Shown piece by piece: positions 26,106-34,402 of a stretch of DNA of 64,000 nucleotides. The stretch is from NCBI GenBank assembly GCA_900762355.1, contig CAAFGE010000016.1:1-64000 (forward strand). The letters run 5' to 3'. Both the position numbers and the translations under genes were made by a program. The first letter of the stretch is position 1, and every line of letters starts with the position of its first letter. The notes under the pieces are model-generated. The model was given only the letters and a program-made list of their open reading frames with translations. It ran no database searches and had not been told where the DNA came from. This stretch comes from an uncultured Collinsella sp. GTDB lineage: Bacteria > Actinomycetota > Coriobacteriia > Coriobacteriales > Coriobacteriaceae.

Positions 26106-28022
26106 ATGGTCGCATTCGATCGCAATCCGCAAGACTTCAAGTATCTGCGTCTGCTGTCGAGACAATTTCCCACCGAGCAATCCGCGTTTACCGAGATCAT
26201 CAACCTCTCGGCCATTCTCAACCTGCCCAAGGGCACCGAGCATTTTATGAGCGACGTGCATGGCGAGTACGAAGCCTTTATGCACATCCTCAACAACTGC
26301 TCGGGCGTCGTGCGCGAGCATGTCGACGAGATCTTTGGCGACACGCTCTCCTTTGACGAAAAGGGCGAGCTGTGCACGCTCATCTACTACCCGCGCGAGA
26401 AGATCGACCTGGTCCGCAGCCAGCACGAGGACTCGCCCACCTGGTACAAGACAATGCTCGACCAGCTCATCATGGTCGCCCGCTCGCTTTCGAGCCGCTA
26501 CACGCGTTCCAAAGTGCGTAAGGCCATCCCGCGCGACTACGCCTACATCATCGACGAGTTGCTGCACACGCATCCGGACGAGAACAACTATCGCGTGCGC
26601 TATCACGAGCGCATCGTGGAGTCCATCTTGGAGACCGCAAGCGCCGACGACTTTATCGAGTCGCTCGCCTCGCTCATCAAGCGCCTAGCCGTCGACCACC
26701 TGCACCTGGTGGGCGACATCTTCGACCGCGGCGGCGGTGCGGCCAAGATTATGGACCGCCTGCTCACCTACCATTCGCTCGACATCCAGTGGGGAAACCA
26801 CGATCTGCTGTGGATGGGCGCTGCGGCTGGCGAGCCCGACTGCATCGCCACGGTCCTGCGTAACAACCTGCGATACGACAACTACGAGATCCTCGAGAAC
26901 GACTATGGCATCTCGCTGCGCGAGCTCGTTGCCTTCGCCGATGCCACCTACACCGCCGGCGAGTCCATCACCCCGCTGATCAAGGCCATCAATGTACTGC
27001 TCTTTAAGCTCGAAGGCCAGATCATCCAGCGCCATCCCGAATTCGATATGACCGACCGCCTGTTGCTCGACAAGATCGACCACAAAACCGGCACGGTCAC
27101 GCTCGCCGACGGCAGCGTGTGGCCGCTCACGACCAATGACTTCCCCACCGTCGACCCGGCGGATCCCTACACGCTCACGCCCGAGGAGCAGCACATCATC
27201 GACAAGCTCGTGTCCGAGTTCGTCACCGCCGATCACCTGCATCGCCATATCGATTTCCTCTATACCCACGGTTCGATGTACAAGGTCACCAACGGCAACC
27301 TGCTGTTCCACGGTTGCGTGCCGCTCAACGAGGACGGCACCTTTAGCAGCATGAACTGCCTGGGCACCTGGCACGCCGGCCGCGATTATTTCGATTTTTG
27401 CGATCACATCGCCCGCCGCGCCTGGCGCGTGGGCGACCGCGACGCCCTCGACTGGATGTGGTACCTGTGGATCGGCTTTAACTCGCCCGCCAGCGGACGC
27501 CTGGTGCGCACCTTTGAGCGCGCCTATATCGCCGACAAAAGCACCTGGGTCGAGCCGATGGATCCGTACTACACGCTCACCACGTCACCCTCGGTCTGCG
27601 ACGACATCATGCACGAGTTCGGCGTCGTTCCCATGGCTTGCTCGCCGACCGGTCACATCATCAACGGCCACACCCCCGTCAAGACCACCAAGGGCGAACA
27701 ACCCATCCGCGCCGACGGAAAACTGCTGGTCATCGATGGCGGCTTCTGCCGCGCCTACCATCCCAAGACGGGCATCGCCGGCTATACGCTCATCTCGAGC
27801 TCGCGCGGCTGCCGCCTCAAGTCGCACCGGGCCTTTACGACGGTTGCCGAGGCACTCACGCGCAACGTGGACATCGAGAGCGAGACCAACCGTTTTGACC
27901 AGGCCGACCGTCGCCGCATGGTAAGCGACACCGATTCCGGCGCCAAAATCCGTGGCCAGATCCAGGACCTGCGCCAGCTGCTCGATGCATATAGAAACGG
28001 TGCTATCGAGGAGCGCGCCTAG
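26106..28022 (+). CDS. fbp: Fructose-1,6-bisphosphatase class III
   Basis: Gluconeogenic phosphatase converting fructose-1,6-bisphosphate to fructose-6-phosphate, of the metallophosphoesterase-type class III found in Firmicutes and other anaerobes. It has 638 residues, the expected length. The binuclear metal site is visible as MSDVHGEY near residue 48, VGDIFDRGG near 203 and WGNHDLLWMG near 225, with further His ligands in the C-terminal half (for example INGHTPVKTTKGEQP). The start at 26106 follows GAAGG; the in-frame ATG 45 bases upstream lies inside the palindromic leader. Confidence 0.95.
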   Translation: MVAFDRNPQDFKYLRLLSRQFPTEQSAFTEIINLSAILNLPKGTEHFMSDVHGEYEAFMHILNNCSGVVREHVDEIFGDTLSFDEKGELCTLIYYPREKIDLVRSQHEDSPTWYKTMLDQLIMVARSLSSRYTRSKVRKAIPRDYAYIIDELLHTHPDENNYRVRYHERIVESILETASADDFIESLASLIKRLAVDHLHLVGDIFDRGGGAAKIMDRLLTYHSLDIQWGNHDLLWMGAAAGEPDCIATVLRNNLRYDNYEILENDYGISLRELVAFADATYTAGESITPLIKAINVLLFKLEGQIIQRHPEFDMTDRLLLDKIDHKTGTVTLADGSVWPLTTNDFPTVDPADPYTLTPEEQHIIDKLVSEFVTADHLHRHIDFLYTHGSMYKVTNGNLLFHGCVPLNEDGTFSSMNCLGTWHAGRDYFDFCDHIARRAWRVGDRDALDWMWYLWIGFNSPASGRLVRTFERAYIADKSTWVEPMDPYYTLTTSPSVCDDIMHEFGVVPMACSPTGHIINGHTPVKTTKGEQPIRADGKLLVIDGGFCRAYHPKTGIAGYTLISSSRGCRLKSHRAFTTVAEALTRNVDIESETNRFDQADRRRMVSDTDSGAKIRGQIQDLRQLLDAYRNGAIEERA

Positions 28023-28100
28023 CCCCGCCCGCGGGGATTGGCTAAACTTGCTGAGTTTGTCATCCCCACGGCGTCCCGGCGCCACCTAAAGGCAGGTACC

Positions 28101-28496
28101 ATGCAAAAGCTCCTTGCGCAGATCATGAAGTTTGGCGTCGTCGGCGTCGTTGCCACCGTCATCGACTTCGGCATCATGAATCTGCTCCATTACGGTCTGG
28201 GCCTCAACATCCTGATCGCCAACACCAGCGGCTTTATCGTCTCGCTCCTCTTTAACTACGTCGCGAGCATGAAGTACGTGTTTGCGCACAAGGAAGGCAT
28301 GAGCCGCCGCCGCGAGTTCATCATCTTTGTCGTGTTGTCCGTGATTGGCCTGGCGCTCAACGACGGCATTGTGCTGGCACTCAACGCCGGCCTGGGGCTC
28401 GAGGCCAATATCGCCAAGATCTGTGCCACCGCGCTCGTCATGGTCTACAACTTTGTGACCCGCAAGATCTTCCTAGAGGGCGACGAGACCAAGTAG
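28101..28496 (+). CDS. GtrA-family membrane protein (first of tandem pair)
   Basis: Four-helix membrane protein of 131 residues in the GtrA/DPMS1 family, which includes proteins that translocate polyprenyl-linked sugars for cell-surface glycosylation. Hallmarks are IMKFGVVGVVATVIDFGIM at the start, FNYVASMKYVFAHKEGMSRRREF in the central loop, and FVTRKIFLEG at the end. The start at 28101 is where the family begins. It lies 79 bases after fbp and upstream of a second GtrA gene. Confidence 0.9.
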   Translation: MQKLLAQIMKFGVVGVVATVIDFGIMNLLHYGLGLNILIANTSGFIVSLLFNYVASMKYVFAHKEGMSRRREFIIFVVLSVIGLALNDGIVLALNAGLGLEANIAKICATALVMVYNFVTRKIFLEGDETK

Positions 28497-28715
28497 TTCG
28501 GCTTTCTCGCTGTGTTGCAGGGCCCGCGGACGGCACGCACTAGGTGCGGTGTTGTTCGCGGGCTTCATTCGTTTACGGGCAAATTCAGCACGTTTGCGGA
28601 TTAGCTCTTGAAAATTTGGCGAGTTCGTATAGTTCTTGGCAAAGACCTTACGTTTCCCTTGCAAAAGCTCTAAAGTATCCTCTGCTCGATTCATCAACGC
28701 ATTGGATGTGATTAC
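28497..28715. other. Spacer between tandem GtrA genes
   Basis: About 220 bases without a gene. A possible hairpin GCCCGCG...CGCGGGC with a long loop lies at about 28522-28563 and may be a weak terminator. No other signal was recognised. Confidence 0.35.
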
Positions 28716-29123
28716 GTGCGCAAGGCACTGGCACAACCCCATACGAAGCAGTTCCTCAAGTTCGCCGTCGTGGGCCTTATCTCCTTCGGCATCGACTGGG
28801 GCATGCTCATTGCGCTCGTCGAGCTGTTCCACCTCGACTTTTTGATGAGCACCACGGTCTCGTTCATCACGTCCGTTGTGGTCAACTACTGGCTCAGCAT
28901 GAAGTATGTGTTCGACCACCGCGAGGGCATGAGCCGCAAGCGTGAGTTCACGATCTTCACCATCCTGTCGGTGATTGGTCTGGGCCTCAACGACCTGTAC
29001 ATGTTTGTGGGCGTCACGTTTTTGAGCATCGGCTACCAGGCCATGAAGGCCATCGCCACGTTCCTGGTCACCTGGTACAACTACTTTAGCCGCCGCTTCT
29101 TCCTCGAGGGCGCACGGTCGTAG
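28716..29123 (+). CDS. GtrA-family membrane protein (second of tandem pair)
   Basis: Paralogue of the preceding gene, 135 residues, four helices. It begins with GTG. Shared features are FLKFAVVGLISFGIDWGML, VNYWLSMKYVFDHREGMSRK and the C-terminal YFSRRFFLEG. The two proteins keep the same layout but have clearly diverged, so the duplication is old. A strong terminator follows. No glycosyltransferase is adjacent, so the lipid-linked substrate is unknown. Confidence 0.9.
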   Translation: MRKALAQPHTKQFLKFAVVGLISFGIDWGMLIALVELFHLDFLMSTTVSFITSVVVNYWLSMKYVFDHREGMSRKREFTIFTILSVIGLGLNDLYMFVGVTFLSIGYQAMKAIATFLVTWYNYFSRRFFLEGARS

Positions 29124-29149
29124 TCGATTCGCTATTTGCTTGAATGTAT

Positions 29150-29186
29150 AACCGGTTGGAATTCCCATTCCAACCGGTTTTTTGTT
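29150..29186 (+). terminator. Rho-independent terminator after GtrA pair
   Basis: AACCGGTTGGAAT stem with the reverse complement ATTCCAACCGGTT, followed by TTTT on the plus strand. The stem is AT-flanked, so weak activity on the other strand is possible. Confidence 0.85.
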
Positions 29187-29221
29187 TGCCGAGAGACCCG
29201 GCGACCCAATCCCATTCGCAT

Positions 29222-29262
29222 GAAAAACGGGCGGCCCGGATGTTTGTCCGAACCGCCCGTCT
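29222..29262 (-). terminator. Rho-independent terminator of the DUF4430 operon
   Basis: Read on the minus strand: GACGGGCGGTTCGGA, a short loop, TCCGGGCCGCCCG, then TTTTT. It begins about 20 bases after the stop of the small DUF4430 gene and closes the riboswitch-controlled operon. Confidence 0.85.
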
Positions 29263-29282
29263 GGCACGCTATGTCGAGGCCT

Positions 29283-30176
29283 CTAGCCTGTAACGTAATA
29301 CCAGACCACGTTGTCGCCATTGGAGAGAACGTAGTTACTGCAGGCCGTCATGGGCGTTGTGCCGTTGACGGAGTACATCCAGCCGCTCGTGCCACCGTAC
29401 TGCTTCTCGGCCAAACCACCAATCGCGGAGACATACGTGCCGTACGACGAGCCATGTGCGTTAACGGAAAGGCCCAGCGCGCACAGGGCATCATAGACGG
29501 TAGCGCCTTCGTTAAAGGTAAAGGTGCCACCAGAAGACACAGGATTGCCCACAGCGCTCGATGTGACCGAAACCGTCACTGTTACGTAGCTGGACTCCTG
29601 CGAGCCGCTCTGGCCGCCCGAGGAGGCGTTTCCACCATTAGAGGATGAGGCTCCATCAGACGACTGGCCACCGCCAGACGCATTGGAAGTATCACCGGCT
29701 CCCGTATTTTGGGCAGCGGATTTATCGCCAGACTTCTTGCCGTCCTGGTCCTCGGACTTCCTGTTATCCGAGTTCTTGTCCGATTCCTTGTTTGAAGACT
29801 CGGAATCGTCCTTGGACTTGGACTCATCAGAATGCTTGGAATCATCTTTTGCGTCATTTGATGACTTGGAATCCTTGGAACTGGCCTCGCCCGAAGTCGC
29901 AGTCGAGCCAGACGCCTTGGTGTCCTTGGTGACGACGCTCTCCCCCGTCACGGTCTGAATGATCCAGTCGATGGACCAGGCACCGCTCTCGGAAGGATGG
30001 ACGAAACCCAGCGAGACGACGATCAGAATGGTGCACGCGGCAGTCAGGACGCCGAGGAGCGTCTTGCGACGAGGGGCGGACGCCGCCGAAGCGGCGCCCT
30101 GTTGCTTTGCATCGTCGAACTGAATGAACGAGGAATCTGGTTGCTTGGGGTCAGCGTCCTTGGATTTATTGGACAC
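29283..30176 (-). CDS. Membrane-anchored DUF4430 (transcobalamin C-terminal-like) protein
   Basis: Predicted corrinoid-binding partner of the large upstream protein, 297 residues. A cytosolic N-terminus is followed by one membrane helix (about residues 40-59), then a Ser/Lys/Asp-rich low-complexity stalk (about 80-195) that would span the cell wall. Residues 198-297 form one DUF4430 domain, with FTFNEGATVYDALCALGL, SGWMYSVNGTTP and the final DNVVWYYVTG. GTG at 30176 is preferred as start because AGGTGAGG precedes it; a GTG directly at the upstream stop (30185) is the alternative. It is co-transcribed with the large gene under the cobalamin riboswitch. DUF4430 is the beta-domain fold of human transcobalamin and intrinsic factor; binding of B12 here is inference. 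Confidence 0.88.
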   Translation of the reverse strand: MSNKSKDADPKQPDSSFIQFDDAKQQGAASAASAPRRKTLLGVLTAACTILIVVSLGFVHPSESGAWSIDWIIQTVTGESVVTKDTKASGSTATSGEASSKDSKSSNDAKDDSKHSDESKSKDDSESSNKESDKNSDNRKSEDQDGKKSGDKSAAQNTGAGDTSNASGGGQSSDGASSSNGGNASSGGQSGSQESSYVTVTVSVTSSAVGNPVSSGGTFTFNEGATVYDALCALGLSVNAHGSSYGTYVSAIGGLAEKQYGGTSGWMYSVNGTTPMTACSNYVLSNGDNVVWYYVTG

Positions 30177-30185
30177 AGCCCTCAC

Positions 30186-33100
30186 CTACCGACGTTTGGT
30201 GAACACGAACACGCCGACGATGGCGAGACCGATGACGCCGGCGGCAACGCCAACAATGGCGAGCGGGTTGGTGCCAGTCTCCTGCTCGGAGGCACTAGAG
30301 GACTTCTTAGCAGTGGTCGTGGAAGCAGCACCCGTATCGGACTTGGAATCGGACTTCTTGTCGGACTTGTTGTCCTTCTTATCGGACTTCTTGTCAGACT
30401 TCTTCTCGTCCTTCTTATCGGACTTATCGGTGTCCTTCTTGTCGGACTTGTTGTCCTTGGTCTCGGTCTTGGTCGACACCGTCGTCTTGGTCGTCGGCTT
30501 ATGACCCGGGGCGATAGCGCCGCCGGCCTGCTGGCCCTTCGTGCCGGAGCCGGAACCCATGCCCGTGCCAGCACCGGAACCGTTGCCAGCGCCACCGTTG
30601 CCACCATTAGTGCCAGAACCGCCATTGCCGCCAGGGTTAACAGCATTCTTGGTCCACTTGGCATACAGCGTCAGATCGGCCGTCACCGGCGTACTGAAGT
30701 CATACGCCTGCGTGCAAGCCTCATCGGTGAACCAACCGCCGAAAGTGTAGCCATCGCGCGTCGGATCGGCCGGCTTGACCAGCTTGCCGTCGGCCGTAGC
30801 AACGAACTTAGTGTCGCAAGCAGACCCGCCGTTGGAATTAAAGGCAACCGTCCAAGACTCGACAGCCCCCAGCTTGAACAGCGTACCCGAATCATTGATG
30901 TAGTACAGGTTGCCAGAGGCGTCGGCAATGACCGGAGAGTCGCAGTACTGATAGTGATCCGCCGCATCGTAAATCTGCGTCGCCTCTGCATCGCCGAGCG
31001 TATAGCGGTACACGCCGCCGCCGGCAGAGTAGTTGACATAGTCCTTCGTATCCGCGCTGTTGACGGTAAAGTACACATAGGTCTTGCCGCCCTGAACGCT
31101 CACCAGCGGCGTAGCAGCAATGCCGTTCAGCCCAGCCGGCAAAGCCTTGCCGTCTGCAGCAGCAACCATCGTGGTCTTACCAGTCTTCAGGTTATGGATA
31201 GCCAAAGCAGAGCCAGATGCCGTCTGTCCGCCGACAATCAGGTTGTCACCAGCCACCGCAGGGGCGCTCAGATTATTCGTTAGACCCAAGTCGACCGTCT
31301 TCTGCTCGCTCAGCACACCCTTCGCCGAAAGCGAAATCACATGGAGCTTTCCGTCGTGCGTCATCTGATAGAAGGTCGAACCATTGGACGGATCGGCAAT
31401 GCAATCGGCATTTGCGACAGCGCCGAGCTTCATGGTCGAAACGACATCGCCCGTCGTCTTATCAATGCACTTAAGCGTACCCGCGCTCGTAGGAACGATG
31501 GCATACTTATCCGTCAAAGCCGCACCAGTCCAGTAATAGCCCTCGGCAGGGTCGATGTTCTGCCAAGAAACTTCGCCCGTGGCAATCTTAATGCGCGCAA
31601 AGGAGCCGTTGCCGTAGGTCGCGTTGTAATTCTCGTCATACGAAATATCGACCGAGCCTACATAGACGTACTCGCCGTCCGAAACGACGGTGCAGGAGCT
31701 CTGCGTCAAGTCCGTCAAACCAGGCGTCAGCCACTTGCAGATCAGCTTGTCTGCAGTAATCGCCTGGACCGCACCGCCGTTGAGCGGAACGATGATAAGG
31801 CCATTGGTATAGATCGGACGAGAGGTATAGCTCACCTTGGAGGCAAGCGGCGCAGAGGCAACCTTTTTACCCGTGGACGAATCGATCTTAATGAGCTCGT
31901 TCTCGGTCGCGATGTACACAAAACCGTTAGCAATGACAGGCTCGCTGCAGTTGGCATACTGCTGGCCAGACTCGGCCTTCCAATCGAAGGCCCACTTAAG
32001 ACCAGCGGCCTGCGCAGGCGTCTTGGCATCCGTTACGGTCGAACCGTTGCCACTGTTGCCGTAGCCGGCCCACTCGGCATCCCAATCAGGAGTCGTCGCA
32101 CTCGGGTCCACGACAATCTTGTCGGGATCGGGCATGGGCGAATCGTCGGTGGTATAGGCAAGCGTAACCTTATCGCCGCTTTTGAGCGTAATCTGATTGG
32201 CGCAGAGTAAGGAGGGCTCTCCATTGATATACAGATGCCAGTATTTATTGGTCGCACCATCATAGCCGTACGTCTTGCCTCCGAACGGCGAGTCGATGGA
32301 ATTGAGGAACCAGTACTCACCACTCTGGGAGCCGCTGTACTTAACGCCCTTAGCCTTCAGAACCGCTTCGATAAGGTTCTGGGCCGTAGAGCCTTCGGGC
32401 AGGGAAACATTGCTTGCCGAGCCCCAGCGAGTATTGTTGCCGTTGACATCGGGACCGATAACATCGACGAACCCAAGAACCTGACCGGGGAGGGCATCGG
32501 CGTCAGCACCATACATAAAGGTGACGGCGTCACCCTCTTGGAGTTCGTAGTTGCCGGCCCCGACCTGGGCGAACTTGCCATTTACATAGAACTGCCAATA
32601 ACTTTTGGTCGCAGGATCATACTCATAGGTCTTACCGTCAAGCGGCGAGGTAATGCCGCTGAGATACCAACCCCAAGACTCTTCTTTAGCATCGAGGGTA
32701 AGACCAGTCTGCTCCAGCAAATCCTTAGCAGTGGAACCAGCCTTGAGACTCGTCTGGCCCGTCGAGGCCCAAACCTGCTGCTTGCCGTCCTTGTCCTTAC
32801 CGAGGACCTGAACGGAAGCATGGACGGAATCAGAGGGCAACTGGTCGCCCCAGCCACCGTAGAACCACGTAACGGTATCGCCAGCATGAATGGTGACATT
32901 GTCTGCCGTGAAGTCGCTCGACTTGCCGTTGATGAACAGCTGCCAATAGGTCGAATAATCGAGCGGCGTACCCAGCTCAACGCCGTTGTACTTAAGGCTC
33001 AGAATGAAGGAGCCCGCAGCAACGGCGTCGATGTCATTCGCCTCGAGCGCGACCTTCGTAAGGTCAAGTGCGCTCGAGCCGGACGTCACCACATACTGCG

Positions 33101-34055
33101 CGTTATCGACCCAAGCCTGAGTCTTGCCCTGGGCATCGCGACCAATGACGGTCACATTTGCGGCAACCTGGTCCTTAACGACAGGGGACGCGCTACCAGC
33201 CGTATAGGCAAACTCAATCTTCTGCCCCTGGGTGAGCTTGACGCTGCTCGCGCCAACCGAGGAAGACGCGCCATCGACGAACAGCTGCCAGAAGGCATAA
33301 GTCGTCGGATCGTAGGCAAGCGTGCGGCCATCGCTCGGGGATGTGATGCTTTTGAGGTAGAACCCGTATGCCGTGTTCGGATCGTAGTCCGCCTTGAAGC
33401 CCGTCTTCTCCTGCAGCTTAATAAAGGCATCCGCAGCCGTCGCGCCCTCGTCGAGCTTGAGCTGCGTAGGTGCCACCCAGGTCTGAGCCTTGCCGTCGGC
33501 ATCGGTGCCGATAATCGAGAACGAGACCTCAACTTGCTTCTTGGCGACATCACCAGTTTCCGTCGGGTTCTCTGCCTGGACGGCAGCCACGGCGGCAGAT
33601 CCTGCTTGGCCAGCGGCTACCGTCGAAGACTGCTCGCTCGCGGCAGGGTTCTCCCCCGTCGCCGGGCCTTCGTCGCCAGCTGCCGCCCCTGTTGTGGCGG
33701 CACTAGCTGCGGGCGCGCTCCCAGAATCCGAAACCTCGGCGCCGCTCTGCTCAGCGGCACCGCCCGCAAGCGCTGCGTCCTCACTCGGCGTCGCAGCCTG
33801 AGCCACAGCCTCGGCAATGCCCTCGGCGCCCTCGGCCCACAGCTGAGCCGGCGTGGTGCCAAAGGCCATCGCGAAGGCCAGGAATGCCACCAGACCGCGC
33901 TTAGCTACACCGCGTGCAATCGCGCCACGGCGATGCAACGAGGCGCACTCACGCTCGTCCTCAAACATATCCATTTGTCCCCCATTGTCTGTACTTGGAG
34001 CGTTGCCTTGAGGCTGCCCCACGTCATCGCGCATGTTGCGCTCGAGTTCCCCCAT
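30186..34055 (-). CDS. Large surface protein with four DUF4430 repeats, beta-propeller and InlB repeat
   Basis: Cell-surface protein of 1289 residues. A late signal sequence (hydrophobic core about 51-66) follows a 50-residue charged N-terminus. Then come four DUF4430 (transcobalamin C-terminal-like) repeats at about 175-286, 298-400, 412-516 and 528-635, each with a form of YWQLFVNG and a Gly/Asp turn before an aromatic strand. A PQQ/quinoprotein-type beta-propeller spans about 684-1065, and an InlB B-repeat (GYTFGGWFTDEACTQAYDF) spans 1068-1135. A Gly/Asn-rich and then Lys/Asp/Ser-rich stalk leads to a final helix (1264-1286) and FTKRR. The C-terminus has ETGTNP but no proper LPxTG. The start at 34055 follows GGAGGGAAGG. 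It lies directly under a cobalamin riboswitch, so corrinoid binding is the best guess. Confidence 0.92.
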   Translation of the reverse strand: MGELERNMRDDVGQPQGNAPSTDNGGQMDMFEDERECASLHRRGAIARGVAKRGLVAFLAFAMAFGTTPAQLWAEGAEGIAEAVAQAATPSEDAALAGGAAEQSGAEVSDSGSAPAASAATTGAAAGDEGPATGENPAASEQSSTVAAGQAGSAAVAAVQAENPTETGDVAKKQVEVSFSIIGTDADGKAQTWVAPTQLKLDEGATAADAFIKLQEKTGFKADYDPNTAYGFYLKSITSPSDGRTLAYDPTTYAFWQLFVDGASSSVGASSVKLTQGQKIEFAYTAGSASPVVKDQVAANVTVIGRDAQGKTQAWVDNAQYVVTSGSSALDLTKVALEANDIDAVAAGSFILSLKYNGVELGTPLDYSTYWQLFINGKSSDFTADNVTIHAGDTVTWFYGGWGDQLPSDSVHASVQVLGKDKDGKQQVWASTGQTSLKAGSTAKDLLEQTGLTLDAKEESWGWYLSGITSPLDGKTYEYDPATKSYWQFYVNGKFAQVGAGNYELQEGDAVTFMYGADADALPGQVLGFVDVIGPDVNGNNTRWGSASNVSLPEGSTAQNLIEAVLKAKGVKYSGSQSGEYWFLNSIDSPFGGKTYGYDGATNKYWHLYINGEPSLLCANQITLKSGDKVTLAYTTDDSPMPDPDKIVVDPSATTPDWDAEWAGYGNSGNGSTVTDAKTPAQAAGLKWAFDWKAESGQQYANCSEPVIANGFVYIATENELIKIDSSTGKKVASAPLASKVSYTSRPIYTNGLIIVPLNGGAVQAITADKLICKWLTPGLTDLTQSSCTVVSDGEYVYVGSVDISYDENYNATYGNGSFARIKIATGEVSWQNIDPAEGYYWTGAALTDKYAIVPTSAGTLKCIDKTTGDVVSTMKLGAVANADCIADPSNGSTFYQMTHDGKLHVISLSAKGVLSEQKTVDLGLTNNLSAPAVAGDNLIVGGQTASGSALAIHNLKTGKTTMVAAADGKALPAGLNGIAATPLVSVQGGKTYVYFTVNSADTKDYVNYSAGGGVYRYTLGDAEATQIYDAADHYQYCDSPVIADASGNLYYINDSGTLFKLGAVESWTVAFNSNGGSACDTKFVATADGKLVKPADPTRDGYTFGGWFTDEACTQAYDFSTPVTADLTLYAKWTKNAVNPGGNGGSGTNGGNGGAGNGSGAGTGMGSGSGTKGQQAGGAIAPGHKPTTKTTVSTKTETKDNKSDKKDTDKSDKKDEKKSDKKSDKKDNKSDKKSDSKSDTGAASTTTAKKSSSASEQETGTNPLAIVGVAAGVIGLAIVGVFVFTKRR

Positions 34056-34111
34056 CGGGGTCCCCCTTCCCTCCAGAGCCCTATGCACGCCGGCGGCATA
34101 CGCCGCAGCCG

Positions 34112-34299
34112 CATGCAAGATGGGAGGCGATCCGACTTAACCTTAACGACTCGGGCACGTCGTCCGATCTGCGACGCGAACATCCCGAGCCAAGAGGAAT
34201 TACGGTTACTGGTACAGCCGGGGACTTGCACCCCGATTCTCCCAAACGCGCAGGAAAACCGCGCATTCGTGCGTCTCCGCACCACCATCTAGGCCATCG
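34112..34299 (-). ncRNA. Cobalamin (adenosylcobalamin-type) riboswitch
   Basis: On the minus strand the conserved core reads GGGAGAATCGGGGTGCAAGT, CCCCGGCTGTACCAGTAACC and GTAA, followed by a variable arm and the B12 box AAGTCGGATCGCCTCCC just before the gene. This matches the consensus GGGAA-GGTGnAAnTCC-CTG-ACnGTAA and the B12 box of btuB-type elements. The leader ends about 60 bases before the start codon of the large DUF4430 gene. High cobalamin should therefore shut off expression of the operon. I judged this by motif match and did not run a covariance model. Confidence 0.87.
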
Positions 34300-34328
34300 A
34301 TTATTACCGTCAGTATGGTATCACGCAA
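34300..34328 (-). promoter_or_regulatory. Candidate promoter of the riboswitch operon
   Basis: On the minus strand TTGCGT and AATAAT are separated by 17 bases, a reasonable vegetative promoter, placing the transcript start a few bases before the riboswitch. It lies immediately after the terminator of the aarF operon. Confidence 0.5.
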
Positions 34329-34354
34329 AAGGGCCTCGCACGCAGGCGAAGCCC
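34327..34354 (-). terminator. Rho-independent terminator of the aarF operon
   Basis: On the minus strand GGGCTTCGCCTGCGTGCGAGGCCC folds into a stem-loop followed by TTTT. It lies about 50 bases after the aarF stop and separates that operon from the riboswitch. Confidence 0.7.
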
Positions 34355-34402
34355 AAGGTAAAAGCTATTATTTGCGATAGGAAAATACGGTGACCGCAGC
34401 CC

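Noticed and set aside
30186..30300. LPxTG sorting signal at the end of the large DUF4430 protein
   Set aside because: The tail has ETGTNP and a C-terminal helix plus FTKRR but no LPxTG or LAxTG; I call it membrane-anchored rather than sortase-processed.
32235..34292. Plus-strand frame of 685 residues opposite the DUF4430 gene and across the riboswitch
   Set aside because: Antisense shadow; it would need to run through the riboswitch and has no domain.
34112..34299. tRNA-like or T-box element upstream of the DUF4430 gene
   Set aside because: The motifs match the cobalamin riboswitch core and B12 box instead; no anticodon arm or T-box sequence.
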